Below, piece by piece: positions 51,648-60,019 of a DNA stretch of 64,000 bases. The stretch comes from Streptomyces aquilus (lineage in GTDB: Bacteria > Actinomycetota > Actinomycetes > Streptomycetales > Streptomycetaceae), in assembly GCF_003955715.1 (NCBI RefSeq), contig NZ_CP034463.1:5642001-5706000 (forward strand), read 5' to 3'. The notes under the pieces were generated by a model. The model ran no database searches. It saw only the letters and a list, made by a program, of their open reading frames with translations, and was not told the origin of the DNA. Position 1 is the first letter of the stretch; each line of letters starts with the position of its first letter. The translations under genes and the position numbers were made by a program.

Positions 51648-53023
51648 TGACCGACATAGCGACGTTCCTGGAGGTGGGTGGTCCTGTCGCCGCGCTCAGC
51701 GGCGGGGCCGCCTACGCCCGGGCCAGGCACCCGGCCGTCTACTGGTCCGCCGTGGGCCTGCCGGTCTCCACCGCCCGGCTGCTCGGCTCGTACGCCTCCG
51801 TCATGGAGGCATGCGGCCTGACCGTTGCCCCGTCCCGGCTGCGGGTCCTCGCGGTCAAGGCCACCACCAACCGAGAGATACGACCCGTCCCGCCCCGTCG
51901 GGGCCTCATCCGGCCCACCGCGACCGGACTGCGGATACGGCTCCGGCTCGCCCCCGGGCAGGAACCCGCCGACGTCGCGGCCTCCGCCGAACGGCTGCGG
52001 CACGCCTGGGGCGTTCACGCCGTCTACGTCACCACCGTCAAGCCCGGCGTTGTCGAACTCCGGCTCGTCGGGTACGACGTTCTGCGCCGCGTACGGATGC
52101 CCCGCAAGGTTGACAGCGGGCACCTGCGCATCCCGGTCGCGCTCCGCGAGGACGCCATCCCCTTCGTACGCGACTACCGCACCATTCCCCACCAACTCAC
52201 CCTCGGCGCCACCCTGTCCGGCAAGTCCATGTACCTGCGCCACCTGATCACCGGACTCGCCCCGCAGCCAGTTGCCCTCGTCGGCATCGACTGCAAGCGC
52301 GGCGTCGAACTGGCGCCCTTCGCACCCCGGCTCTCCGCACTCGCCACCGACCCGGAACAGGCCGCCGAGCTGCTGCCCGCACTCGTCCAGGAAATGGAGG
52401 ACCGCTACGACCTGATCAAGGCCCGCCAGGGCATCGCCCCCGGCATCCCCGACGAGGAGATCACCTCCGACATCTGGGGCCTGCCGGAGCACGAACGCCC
52501 CACCCCCATCATGCTGTTCGTCGACGAGGTCGCCGAACTCTTCCTCGTCGCCACCAAGAAGGACGAGGAACGCCGCGACGAGATGGTCACCCAACTCATC
52601 CGCCTCGCCCAACTCGGCCGCGCCGCCGGCATCTACCTCGAAGTCTGCGGACAGCGCTTCGGCGCCGAACTTGGCAAGGGCGCCACCATGCTGCGCGCCC
52701 AGCTGACCGGCCGCGTCTGCCACCGAGTCAACGACGAAGCCTCCGCCAAGATGGCCCTCGGCGACATCGCCCCGGAAGCGGTCATGGCCCCCTGCGCCAT
52801 CGCCCCCGAACGCCCCGGCCTGGCCGTCGCCGGTGACACCTCCGGCGGCTGGTCCCGCATCCGCACGCCGTACCTATCCCTCGGCGACGCCGCCGACATC
52901 TGCCAGGACACCGCGCACCTGGTGCCCGACCTGTCGGCACTCAAGCCGTTCCGGCCCCACGTGCCGGTACGACCGGTCGAAGCACCGACCGTCGTCATCC
53001 GGCCGTACCAGATGCCCGACTGA
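51647..53023 (+). CDS. FtsK/SpoIIIE-type DNA translocase (TraSA-like)
   Basis: 458 residues from ATG 51647. N-terminal DNA/partner region, then the motor: LTLGATLSGKSMYLRHLITG (Walker A GATLSGKS), VALVGIDCKRGVELAPFAPR, TPIMLFVDEVAELFLVATKK (Walker B), and RAAGIYLEVCGQRFGAELGK. It moves double-stranded DNA between mycelia during conjugation from the membrane/hyphal tip. No clear N-terminal membrane helices, so membrane attachment may need Spd proteins. Confidence 0.93.
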   Translation: MTDIATFLEVGGPVAALSGGAAYARARHPAVYWSAVGLPVSTARLLGSYASVMEACGLTVAPSRLRVLAVKATTNREIRPVPPRRGLIRPTATGLRIRLRLAPGQEPADVAASAERLRHAWGVHAVYVTTVKPGVVELRLVGYDVLRRVRMPRKVDSGHLRIPVALREDAIPFVRDYRTIPHQLTLGATLSGKSMYLRHLITGLAPQPVALVGIDCKRGVELAPFAPRLSALATDPEQAAELLPALVQEMEDRYDLIKARQGIAPGIPDEEITSDIWGLPEHERPTPIMLFVDEVAELFLVATKKDEERRDEMVTQLIRLAQLGRAAGIYLEVCGQRFGAELGKGATMLRAQLTGRVCHRVNDEASAKMALGDIAPEAVMAPCAIAPERPGLAVAGDTSGGWSRIRTPYLSLGDAADICQDTAHLVPDLSALKPFRPHVPVRPVEAPTVVIRPYQMPD

Positions 53024-53104
53024 CCTCCACCCCTCCCCGGTCGGCGTGACCTTCTCGCGCCACGTCCCTACCCCTCCCATGCCTGAACCCGGAAGGAGCC
53101 GCTC

Positions 53105-53731
53105 ATGCGCGCCCAACTGGCCCGCGTCGACGCGGTGCTCGTCCAGGCGCTGATCGCCGCCGCGCTGTCCTTCGCTCACATCCACGACATCGCCTCTGCG
53201 GCAGGACAGGACGGATGGAAAGCGTGGGCCTACCCCGTCTCCGTCGACCTGCTGCTCGTCGCCGCCTGGCGTCGACTCCGGTCCGGTGAGGCGAAATCGT
53301 CCGGGTGGTGCTGGTTCGTCATCGCACTCGCCGCCTCTCTCGGCGCGAACGTCGCCACCGCCGGATTGCTCGACCTGGACCAGGTGCCGGCGTGGCTGCG
53401 CATCCTCGTCGCGGGCTGGCCCGCGGTCGCCTTCCTCGGCGGAACGCTCCTCGCCCACTCCACCACGACGACGAAACCGGCCAACGACACCGAGGTCATC
53501 GAGGACCAGGAGGACGCGCCCGAACCCACCCCCGAGCCACCCGCCCAACCAGCCATCGAAGGGCCGCCCAAGCGCCCCGCCGTACCCGTCCCGGCCGCCC
53601 TGGTCGACCACGCCCGCAAGGTCGCCACCGAACACCACACCCGCACCGGCATCCCGATCGACACCCCAACCCTCCGCGCCCGCCTCGGCGTCCCCGAGCC
53701 CATGGCCGAAGCCATCGCAGCCCAGCTCTGA
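53105..53731 (+). CDS. DUF2637/SpdB-like membrane protein
   Basis: 208 residues from ATG 53105 (GGAAGGAG upstream). Four hydrophobic segments (AVLVQALIAAALSFAHIHDI, AWAYPVSVDLLLVAAW, WFVIALAASLGANVATAGLL, ILVAGWPAVAFLGGTLLA) then an acidic Pro-rich linker and a C-terminal helical domain (LVDHARKVATEHHTRTGIPI). It is the DUF2637 spread-protein type that assists intramycelial transfer. Confidence 0.87.
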   Translation: MRAQLARVDAVLVQALIAAALSFAHIHDIASAAGQDGWKAWAYPVSVDLLLVAAWRRLRSGEAKSSGWCWFVIALAASLGANVATAGLLDLDQVPAWLRILVAGWPAVAFLGGTLLAHSTTTTKPANDTEVIEDQEDAPEPTPEPPAQPAIEGPPKRPAVPVPAALVDHARKVATEHHTRTGIPIDTPTLRARLGVPEPMAEAIAAQL

Positions 53732-53744
53732 AAGGAGAGGCCAC

Positions 53745-53936
53745 ATGCCCGCCAACCGCCGCTTCCGCAACGTCACCCGGACCGGCCCCGTCCAGGTCGC
53801 CACGTCGTACGACGACCGGGGCCGGGAGAAGCACACCGCCGCCTGTACCGCTCCGCGCTGCGGCTTCTCCGCCGACTACGACAGCCGTGCCGCCGCCGAA
53901 CTCGCCGCCCGCACTCACCGCTGCCCCGTCCGCTGA
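53745..53936 (+). CDS. Small mobile-element transfer protein with Cys/His site
   Basis: 63 residues from ATG 53745 (AAAGGAGAGG upstream). MPANRRFRNVTRTGPVQVAT, then SYDDRGREKHTAACTAPRCG, FSADYDSRAAAELAARTHRC. The C...C...H.C pattern is zinc-finger-like, as in small Spd-region proteins of pSAM2-type elements. Confidence 0.78.
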   Translation: MPANRRFRNVTRTGPVQVATSYDDRGREKHTAACTAPRCGFSADYDSRAAAELAARTHRCPVR

Positions 53937-53951
53937 AAGGACCTGCACACC

Positions 53952-54146
53952 GTGACCGTCAGCCTGCCGCTCGTCGTCGTCCTCGGCTTCTTCGCCTGGG
54001 GAGCGGTCAAGTTCCTCGGCGTCCGTACCTGGGTCGTCGTACTGATCGCCCTCTTCGGCTTCTGGCTCCCGCAGACCTTCTTCGCCCCCGCCATCGAGTC
54101 CGGCACGCGCACCGGCGTGGACGTCATAAACAGCTCACATACCTAG
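53952..54146 (+). CDS. Small membrane Spd protein (SpdC-like)
   Basis: 64 residues from GTG 53952 (GAAAGGACC upstream). Two hydrophobic stretches: LPLVVVLGFFAWGAVKFLGV and TWVVVLIALFGFWLPQTFF. Its position between the Cys/His protein and the next small membrane gene is that of spd genes for plasmid spreading. The stop lies at a KorSA-type operator. Confidence 0.75.
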   Translation: MTVSLPLVVVLGFFAWGAVKFLGVRTWVVVLIALFGFWLPQTFFAPAIESGTRTGVDVINSSHT

Positions 54147-54152
54147 ACGAGT
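54143..54152. promoter_or_regulatory. Operator-like site 5
   Basis: CTAGACGAGT, the inverted copy of site 2, 20 bp before the GTG of the last spd gene and upstream of the rep-xis-int genes. Suggests repressor control of replication/excision as well as transfer. Confidence 0.62.
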
Positions 54153-54171
54153 AGATGAGGAGAGATCGACC

Positions 54172-54414
54172 GTGCTGCTGCCCAAGTACCCCGACAACCC
54201 GACACCGCCGCCCGCACACACCCACGCCCCCACCGACCCGGCACCCGTCCAGCGCTCGCTCCCGTCGGTCTCCATCGACCACAAGACGATCGCGGCCCTG
54301 GTCGTCGGCGGTGTCGTCCTCACCGCGCTCCTGGCCGCCGTCGCCGTCACGGCCATCTCGGTAGCCGTGGCCGCCGTCGTCCTTCGCTCGATGCTCCGCG
54401 ACCAGCGGCGCTGA
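54172..54414 (+). CDS. Small membrane Spd protein (SpdD-like)
   Basis: 80 residues from GTG 54172 (GAGGAGAG upstream). A Pro-rich N-terminus (LLPKYPDNPTPPPAHTHAPT) is followed by one long hydrophobic helix region (IAALVVGGVVLTALLAAVAV) and a basic end. Typical of spd small proteins. Confidence 0.75.
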   Translation: MLLPKYPDNPTPPPAHTHAPTDPAPVQRSLPSVSIDHKTIAALVVGGVVLTALLAAVAVTAISVAVAAVVLRSMLRDQRR

Positions 54415-54510
54415 ACCCCGCCAGACCGCCGGGGCGGCGTCGCTCGACTAAGCATCACGCCGCCCCGGGGCCTGTTCCTCCCGACCGAGTCAGCCAGAAG
54501 GAGAAACGCC

Positions 54511-55854
54511 ATCTTCACCCGCACCACTCCGGCCCCACTCCCGGAACTTGCGAACCTGGCCGCACAGGGCACGCTCCCCGGTTTCCTCCGCCAACTCTCC
54601 ACCCTCGGCGGCTGCACCCACCCGATCCGTCTCGACGGCCACCGCACCGAGTACGACGTCGACACCACCACCGGCGAGATCGGCGCCGTCCTCCACCACC
54701 TCGACTCCACAGACCTCCCTGCCGGCCAGCTCCTCGTCCGCTGCAACAACCGCCGCACCACCCGCTGCCCGGCCTGCGCGGAGGTCTACCGCCGCGACAC
54801 CTTCCAACTGATCACGGCCGGACTGCGCGGAGGCAAGGGCACCCCGGAACAAGTCGGCGCCCACCCGCGCGTCTTCGCCACCTTCACGGCCCCCGGCTTC
54901 GGCCCGGTCCACAACCGCCGCACCGACGGCCGCCCCTGCCGCTGCGGCATCCACCACGACCAGGACGACGAGACACTCGGCACCCCGCTCAACTCGGACA
55001 CCTACGACTACGAAGCAGCCGTCCTCTGGAACGCCCACGCCGGACAGCTCTGGCGGCGCTTCTCGACGTACCTGCGCCGGGAGGTCGCCAAGCGCGCGGG
55101 CCTCTCCCAGCGCAGGCTTGGCGACCACGCCCGCGTCTCCTTCGCCAAGGTCGCCGAATACCAGAAACGCGGAGCCGTCCACTTCCACGCGGTCATACGC
55201 CTCGACGGCCCCGGCGGAGGAGACACCCCACCCCCGGCCTGGGCCACCGCCGAACTCCTCACCGACGCCATCGAAGCCGCCGCGACCAAGGTCCGCGTGG
55301 ACGGCCCGACCATCGACGGCCGGGCCCACACCTTCACGTTCGGCCGCCAACTCGACGTCCGCACCATCCGATCCGCCGACTTCAACGACGGCCAGGAACT
55401 GACCGAGCGAGCCGTCGCCGCCTACATCGCCAAATACGCCACCAAAGGTGCCGAGACGGCGATGGGAGCTCTAGACCGCCCGCTGAAGTTCGCCGCCGAA
55501 CTGGCCCAGCTCGACATCAGCGATCACGCCCGCCGCCTCATCCGGACCGCCTGGACCCTCGGCGCCCGCAAGAGCCTCGAACACCTCCGTCTCCGCGCCT
55601 GGGCCCACATGCTCGGCTTCCGCGGCCATTTCTCCACCAAGTCCCGCCGCTACTCCACCACCCTCGGCGCCCTCCGCGACGCCCGCGCCGAATGGCACCG
55701 CGCACAAGCCGCACCCCCCAACGGCCCCATCACCAACACCACGTACGTCCTCGCGCACTGGGTGTTCGCCGGAACCGGCCTCTCCGACACCGAGGCCTGG
55801 CTGTCCGCATCCCTCGACCCTGCCCCCGGAACGGAAGGTGAGCCCACCGCATGA
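54511..55854 (+). CDS. Rolling-circle replication initiator (RepSA-like), apparent ATC start
   Basis: 447 residues if initiated at ATC 54511, which stands seven bases after AGAAGGAG; the first in-frame ATG/GTG/TTG is only at 55297, inside the protein. FTRTTPAPLPELANLAAQGT, QLSTLGGCTHPIRLDGHRTE, LVRCNNRRTTRCPACAEVYR (Cys pairs), RVFATFTAPGFGPVHNRR, AEYQKRGAVHFHAVIRLDG (HUH-like HFH motif), and AAYIAKYATKGAETA (Tyr-bearing helix) are standard for RepSA proteins. It nicks the element origin for rolling-circle replication after excision. Its stop overlaps xis. Confidence 0.88.
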   Translation: MFTRTTPAPLPELANLAAQGTLPGFLRQLSTLGGCTHPIRLDGHRTEYDVDTTTGEIGAVLHHLDSTDLPAGQLLVRCNNRRTTRCPACAEVYRRDTFQLITAGLRGGKGTPEQVGAHPRVFATFTAPGFGPVHNRRTDGRPCRCGIHHDQDDETLGTPLNSDTYDYEAAVLWNAHAGQLWRRFSTYLRREVAKRAGLSQRRLGDHARVSFAKVAEYQKRGAVHFHAVIRLDGPGGGDTPPPAWATAELLTDAIEAAATKVRVDGPTIDGRAHTFTFGRQLDVRTIRSADFNDGQELTERAVAAYIAKYATKGAETAMGALDRPLKFAAELAQLDISDHARRLIRTAWTLGARKSLEHLRLRAWAHMLGFRGHFSTKSRRYSTTLGALRDARAEWHRAQAAPPNGPITNTTYVLAHWVFAGTGLSDTEAWLSASLDPAPGTEGEPTA

Positions 55855-56063
55855 CCGACCGCTACCTGTCCGTCGACCAGGTCGCCGAGCTGCTCGGTAC
55901 GAGCGTCCGATTCCCTCGGCGGCTGATCGAGGAGCGACGCATTCGGTACGTGAAGCTCGGCCGGCATGTGCGTATCCCCGAGAGCGTGGTCGAGGAGTTC
56001 ATCCGGTCCCGCACCGTCGAGCCGATCAGGCTCCGGCGCACCAGCCTTCGGAGGGCTGCCTGA
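55851..56063 (+). CDS. xis: Excisionase (Xis), HTH_17/MerR-like
   Basis: 70 residues from ATG 55851, overlapping the rep stop (ATGA). YLSVDQVAELLGTSVRFPRR and LIEERRIRYVKLGRHVRIPE form the winged helix seen in AICE excisionases; a basic tail follows. It binds attachment-site DNA and directs the integrase towards excision. Its stop overlaps the int start. Confidence 0.92.
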   Translation: MTDRYLSVDQVAELLGTSVRFPRRLIEERRIRYVKLGRHVRIPESVVEEFIRSRTVEPIRLRRTSLRRAA

Positions 56064-57229
56064 TGGCCAACAAGAAGGGCAGGAGACGCCGCTTCGGCGC
56101 GGTGAGGCGGTACAGGTCCGGCCGCTGGACTGCTTCCTACCTCGGCCCTGACGGTGAGCGCATCCGCGCGGAGGAGACGTTCGAGACCAAGAAGGACGCG
56201 GAGGTCTGGCTGTCTCAGGTAGAGGCGGATCTCACCCGGGGAGACTGGCGCGCTCCGGACGCCGGATCGGTCAACTTCCGCGTCTACGCCGAGAAGTGGG
56301 TCGAGGAACGAGAGTTGTCAGTGCGCACCGTAGACCTCTACGAGGATCTCCTACGGCTCCACATCCTCCCGACCTTCGGTGACCTCGACCTGGATGAGAT
56401 TACTGCGCCACGCGTCCGCGAATGGCGTGCCGAGAGGCTCCGCACCACCAAAGCCAAGACGACCATCGCCAAGGCGTACCGCCTTCTCAAGGGCATCCTG
56501 GAGACAGCGGTCGACGACGACCTGATCAGCCGCAATCCGTGCCGAATCAAGGGAGCGGGCAAGGAGTCAGCCGCCGAACGTCGTATCGCCACCGTCGCCC
56601 AGGTCGACGCTCTCGCCGAGGCGATCGGCATCCGCTGGCGCCTCATGGTCTACCTCGGCGCCTACGGTCCGATGCGTCCCGAGGAACTGGCCGGCCTCCG
56701 CCGCCGGGACGTCGACGTCGACCACCTCGTGATCCGAGTCCGCGTCGCTGAGCCTGAGCGGACCAACGGCAAGAGGGCTCCCGGCGAGACCAAGTCAGAG
56801 GCGGGCGTGCGTGTCGTTGTCCTCCCGCCGTTCCTCCACAAGGAGGTGAAGCAGCACCTCGCCTGGTTCGCCGAGAAGGGGCCCGACGGGCTCGTCTTCG
56901 TAGGGGAGAAGGGAGCGCCCTTCCGGCGCACGTCGTTCGGCCGGAAGTGGCGGCGCGCCCGTCCTGCCGCCGGCCTCCCGGACGGCTTCCGTTTCTACGA
57001 CCTTCGTCACACCGGGCACACCCTTTCGACCCGCTCCGGGGCGACCCTCAAAGACACGATGGTTCGCGCCGGACAGTCCTCTGAGAAAGCCGCGCTGATC
57101 TATCAGCACTCCGACGAGGCGCGGCAGCGAGAGGTGGCCGCGGGCCTCGATGACCTGGTCCGCGCCGAGCGTGCGAAGCACCACAAGAACCGCCCCGCGC
57201 ACCACAGCGAGGAGGTCGCCGATAGCTAA
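56063..57229 (+). CDS. int: Tyrosine recombinase / integrase
   Basis: 388 residues from ATG 56063 (GGAGGGCTGCC upstream). AP2-like N-terminal arm (VRRYRSGRWTASYLGPDGER), SAM-like core-binding domain (EKWVEERELSVRTVDLYEDL), catalytic domain with Arg in YLGAYGPMRPEELAGLRRRD, YDLRHTGHTLSTRSGATLKD (RxxH-type box, the first His replaced by Tyr) and nucleophile Tyr in ALIYQHSDEARQ. It recombines attP with the tRNA-Gly gene 80 bp downstream. Confidence 0.96.
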   Translation: MANKKGRRRRFGAVRRYRSGRWTASYLGPDGERIRAEETFETKKDAEVWLSQVEADLTRGDWRAPDAGSVNFRVYAEKWVEERELSVRTVDLYEDLLRLHILPTFGDLDLDEITAPRVREWRAERLRTTKAKTTIAKAYRLLKGILETAVDDDLISRNPCRIKGAGKESAAERRIATVAQVDALAEAIGIRWRLMVYLGAYGPMRPEELAGLRRRDVDVDHLVIRVRVAEPERTNGKRAPGETKSEAGVRVVVLPPFLHKEVKQHLAWFAEKGPDGLVFVGEKGAPFRRTSFGRKWRRARPAAGLPDGFRFYDLRHTGHTLSTRSGATLKDTMVRAGQSSEKAALIYQHSDEARQREVAAGLDDLVRAERAKHHKNRPAHHSEEVADS

Positions 57230-57276
57230 TGGTGCGGTTGTGGTGCGCGACCCACCCACCGGTCTAGACAACAAAG

Positions 57277-57303
57277 AACCCCCGGGTCATCGACCTGGGG
57301 GTT
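57277..57303 (-). terminator. tRNA-Gly terminator
   Basis: Hairpin of AACCCCCAGGTC and GACCCGGGGGTT, followed on the reverse strand by CTTTGTTGT. A similar hairpin is at 38202-38225 beside the left attachment site. Confidence 0.78.
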
Positions 57304-57308
57304 TCACA

Positions 57309-57382
57309 TGGAGCGGGTGACGAGAATCGAACTCGCGCTCTCAGCTTGGGAAGCTGATGTTCTACCATTAAACTACACCCGC
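57309..57382 (-). tRNA. tRNA-Gly(CCC)
   Basis: Reverse strand: acceptor stem GCGGGTG/CACCCGC, D arm TAGTTTAATGGTA, anticodon arm TCAGC-TTCCCAA-GCTGA (anticodon CCC), T arm GCGAGTTCGATTCTCGT, then T and an encoded CCA. Reads GGG codons. It is the attachment site of the element; its 3' half is duplicated at 38216-38278. Confidence 0.97.
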
Positions 57383-57654
57383 GTAAGACGCCGGTTCGAC
57401 CGGTGTCGTAATGCCTCGTCACTCTACCTCATGTCAGACCCCCGGCGCTGAAGCCGTGGGGTCTGAGTGCGTTAACGGGGTGTGACAGGGCTGCGGGGGG
57501 CCGGAGTTGGGGCGTACGGTGGAGAGGTGGGAGAGGGTCCGGGAGTGGTCGGAGTGCCGCCTGGAGAGTCGTTCCTTCCATCCCGTAATGTGGCATTTGT
57601 CGTCCGGCGAGCAACAGCCGGACGGGGCTCTTGGGGAAGGGACTCTGGGACTTG

Positions 57655-57813
57655 ATGGAACGCACCGTCGTCCGCTGTGCCGATGGGCACGTGTTCAGCA
57701 CCGCTTCGTTCCCGATGCAGCAGGCCGAGCGGCTCGGCCCCGGTCGGCTGGTCCGATGTCCACGGTGTGCGCGGCTCCGTAGCGTCGTACCGGTGACCTT
57801 GGAGAAGCACTAG
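57655..57813 (+). CDS. Small zinc-ribbon-like conserved protein
   Basis: 52 residues from ATG 57655. MERTVVRCADGHVFSTASFP, MQQAERLGPGRLVRCPRCAR, LRSVVPVTLEKH. Cys at RCADGH and CPRC suggest one zinc site. Widespread in Streptomyces in my memory; function unknown. A hairpin GTCCGGC/GCCGGAC lies ~35 bp upstream at 57602-57623. Confidence 0.7.
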   Translation: MERTVVRCADGHVFSTASFPMQQAERLGPGRLVRCPRCARLRSVVPVTLEKH

Positions 57814-57896
57814 CCACGGCAGCGATCACCCGGCAGTGACACAGGCGCGCGGCGTCCGATTCGAATCGGTCCGCGCGCCTTGCGTATCCTCGGGAC

Positions 57897-58472
57897 GTGC
57901 TTCTCTCAGACAAGGACATCCGGGCCGAGATCGACGCCGGGCGGGTACGGATCGATCCCTACGACGAATCCATGGTGCAGCCGTCCAGCATCGACGTGCG
58001 CCTCGATCGCTACTTCCGGGTGTTCGAGAACCACCGGTACCCGCACATCGACCCCTCCATCGAGCAGGCCGATCTGACGCGGCTCGTGGAGCCGGAGGGC
58101 GACGAGCCGTTCATCCTGCACCCCGGCGAGTTCGTGCTCGCCAGCACGTATGAGGTCATCACTCTCCCCGATGATCTTGCCTCCCGCCTTGAGGGGAAGT
58201 CCTCCCTCGGGCGGCTCGGGCTCGTCACCCACTCCACCGCCGGGTTCATCGACCCCGGCTTCAGCGGGCACGTCACCCTTGAGCTGTCCAACCTCGCCAC
58301 CCTCCCCATCAAGCTGTGGCCCGGCATGAAGATCGGCCAGCTGTGCATGTTCCGGCTGTCGTCGCCGGCCGAGTTCCCGTACGGCAGTGAGCGGTACGGC
58401 TCCCGGTACCAGGGGCAGCGCGGGCCCACCGCCTCCCGTTCCTTCCTCAACTTCCATCGGACGCAGGTGTGA
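57897..58472 (+). CDS. dcd: dCTP deaminase
   Basis: 191 residues from GTG 57897. [60 protein letters not shown] and [20 protein letters not shown] are the family motifs; the Glu in VTLELSN is the catalytic base. Trimeric cytoplasmic enzyme converting dCTP to dUTP (or dUMP in bifunctional members), feeding dTTP synthesis. Full length and chromosomal, next to tRNA-Gly as in other Streptomyces. Confidence 0.97.
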   Translation: MLLSDKDIRAEIDAGRVRIDPYDESMVQPSSIDVRLDRYFRVFENHRYPHIDPSIEQADLTRLVEPEGDEPFILHPGEFVLASTYEVITLPDDLASRLEGKSSLGRLGLVTHSTAGFIDPGFSGHVTLELSNLATLPIKLWPGMKIGQLCMFRLSSPAEFPYGSERYGSRYQGQRGPTASRSFLNFHRTQV

Positions 58473-58474
58473 GC

Positions 58475-58978
58475 ATGAGCGACGCAGCCGTACGGGAGAA
58501 CCTCACCTACGAGCGCTTCGGCACCGCCGTCCGCGAGCTCGCGCAGACCATCGCCGACGACGGGTACGAGCCGGACATCGTGCTCAGCATCGCGCGGGGT
58601 GGTGTCTTCGTCGCCGGAGGCCTCGCGTATGCCCTGGACTGCAAGAACATCCACCTGGTCAACGTGGAGTTCTACACGGGCGTGGGGACCACCCTGGAAA
58701 TGCCCGTCATGCTCGCCCCCGTCCCCAACGCCATCGACTTCTCCGACAAGAAGATCCTGATCACCGACGACGTCGCCGACACCGGCAAGACGCTCAAGCT
58801 GGTGCACGACTTCTGCCTCGACCATGTCGCCGAGGTGCGTTCCGCCGTGATCTACGAGAAGTCGCAGTCGCTGGTGAAGTGCGAGTACGTGTGGAAGCGG
58901 ACCGATGAGTGGATCAACTTCCCGTGGAGCGTGGAACCGCCAGTGGTCAAGCGGGCCGGGCAGGTTCTCGACGCCTGA
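58475..58978 (+). CDS. Phosphoribosyltransferase (type I PRTase)
   Basis: 167 residues from ATG 58475 (a GTG six bases upstream overlaps the dcd stop). PDIVLSIARGGVFVAGGLAY and the PRPP loop KKILITDDVADTGKTLKLVH are diagnostic; GTTLEMPVMLAPVPNAID is the variable hood. Near xanthine/hypoxanthine PRTases of archaeal/actinobacterial type; the base specificity cannot be read. Coupled to dcd, so nucleotide salvage is likely. Confidence 0.9.
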   Translation: MSDAAVRENLTYERFGTAVRELAQTIADDGYEPDIVLSIARGGVFVAGGLAYALDCKNIHLVNVEFYTGVGTTLEMPVMLAPVPNAIDFSDKKILITDDVADTGKTLKLVHDFCLDHVAEVRSAVIYEKSQSLVKCEYVWKRTDEWINFPWSVEPPVVKRAGQVLDA

Positions 58979-59138
58979 GGCCTGGTCGTCTCGGCTGCTT
59001 GCCGGCTTCGTGACAGTGCTGTGGCGAAGCCGTTGACATAACCGCGTGGTTAGGCCTTGGCCAACGTCGTACGCTCCCCTCTGATCACATCCGGTCAGCT
59101 CACTTCTGACCGGTCAGGGACTCCATGGGGGGACGTTC

Positions 59139-59924
59139 ATGCGCGCAACCACGCGCCTTGCCCTGCTCGGCACCAGCGTCGCGCTGGCCGTCACCGCGGT
59201 CGGCGCCACCAGTGCCCAGGCGGACGACGGCGGTGCCGGGGACATCACGATCGACAAGGTCGTCGTCAACGGCGGCAAGCCGGTCGTGGTGGGCACCACC
59301 AACGTGGTGTCCGCCAAGGTGTCCGTGACCGCGACCGACAACTCGGGCATCGCCAAGACGTCGTACATCAGCGGCGACGGGCCGGGCCCGAACTTCGCGA
59401 CGATCTGGTACGACGACGGCGACATCACCTGCGTCAAGGCCGGCGCCACCACGTCGACCTGCTCGGGCACGCTGACCTTCGACCCGCAGGCGTCGACCGG
59501 CTTCGCCGACAACGCCGCGGCGGGCACCTGGAACCTCGGTGCGCTCGTCTCCGCCAACGACTTCGACTACATCCACCGTGACGCGGCCGGCACCTTCAAG
59601 GTGCAGCGCGCCTCGAAGCTGACGGTCAACGCCTCGCCGGAACCGGTGAAGAAGGGCAAGGCCGTCACGGTCACCGGCAAGCTCTCCCGGGCCAACTGGG
59701 AGGACAACCTGTACCACGGGTACGCGGGCCAGTCGGTCAAGCTTCAGTTCCGCAAGAAGGGCTCCAGCACCTACACGACCGTCAAGACCATCAAGACCGA
59801 CTCGACGGGCAACCTCAAGACGACCGTCACCGCCGCCACCGACGGCTACTTCCGCTACTCCTTCGCGGGCACCTCGACCACCCCGGCCGTCAACGCCGCG
59901 GGTGACTTCGTCGACGTCCAGTAG
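59139..59924 (+). CDS. Secreted protein, DUF5707-like beta-rich repeats
   Basis: 261 residues from ATG 59139. Signal peptide LALLGTSVALAVTAVGATSA cut near AQA-DD. GDITIDKVVVNGGKPVVVGT and TNVVSAKVSVTATDNSGIAK begin an Ig-like domain; KLTVNASPEPVKKGKAVTVT and KLQFRKKGSSTYTTVKTIKT form a second. Extracellular, with no catalytic motif seen. The family name is from memory. Confidence 0.72.
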   Translation: MRATTRLALLGTSVALAVTAVGATSAQADDGGAGDITIDKVVVNGGKPVVVGTTNVVSAKVSVTATDNSGIAKTSYISGDGPGPNFATIWYDDGDITCVKAGATTSTCSGTLTFDPQASTGFADNAAAGTWNLGALVSANDFDYIHRDAAGTFKVQRASKLTVNASPEPVKKGKAVTVTGKLSRANWEDNLYHGYAGQSVKLQFRKKGSSTYTTVKTIKTDSTGNLKTTVTAATDGYFRYSFAGTSTTPAVNAAGDFVDVQ

Positions 59925-60019
59925 CGGTAGCCAGGATGAACTTGCCTGCCCGCACGTGCCGTTGGTTCTAACCTGGTTCTCCACAGCAGGGGACGGGCTC
60001 GGGGCACGTGCGGGGGATC

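Larger units (their letters stand above)
38216..57339. mobile_element. AICE-type integrative and conjugative element in tRNA-Gly(CCC)
   Basis: A 46-bp identical direct repeat (38216-38261 and 57294-57339) covers the 3' end of tRNA-Gly and its downstream flank; homology continues to 38278 with one mismatch and back through the terminator. The int gene ends 80 bp from the intact tRNA. The backbone at 49-57.2 kb (Nudix, GntR repressor, FtsK-like Tra, Spd proteins, RepSA-like, Xis, Int) is that of the pSAM2 family, which replicates by rolling circle after excision and transfers as double-stranded DNA. The segment at 38.3-48.9 kb is cargo, including a defence-like operon. Confidence 0.92.
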
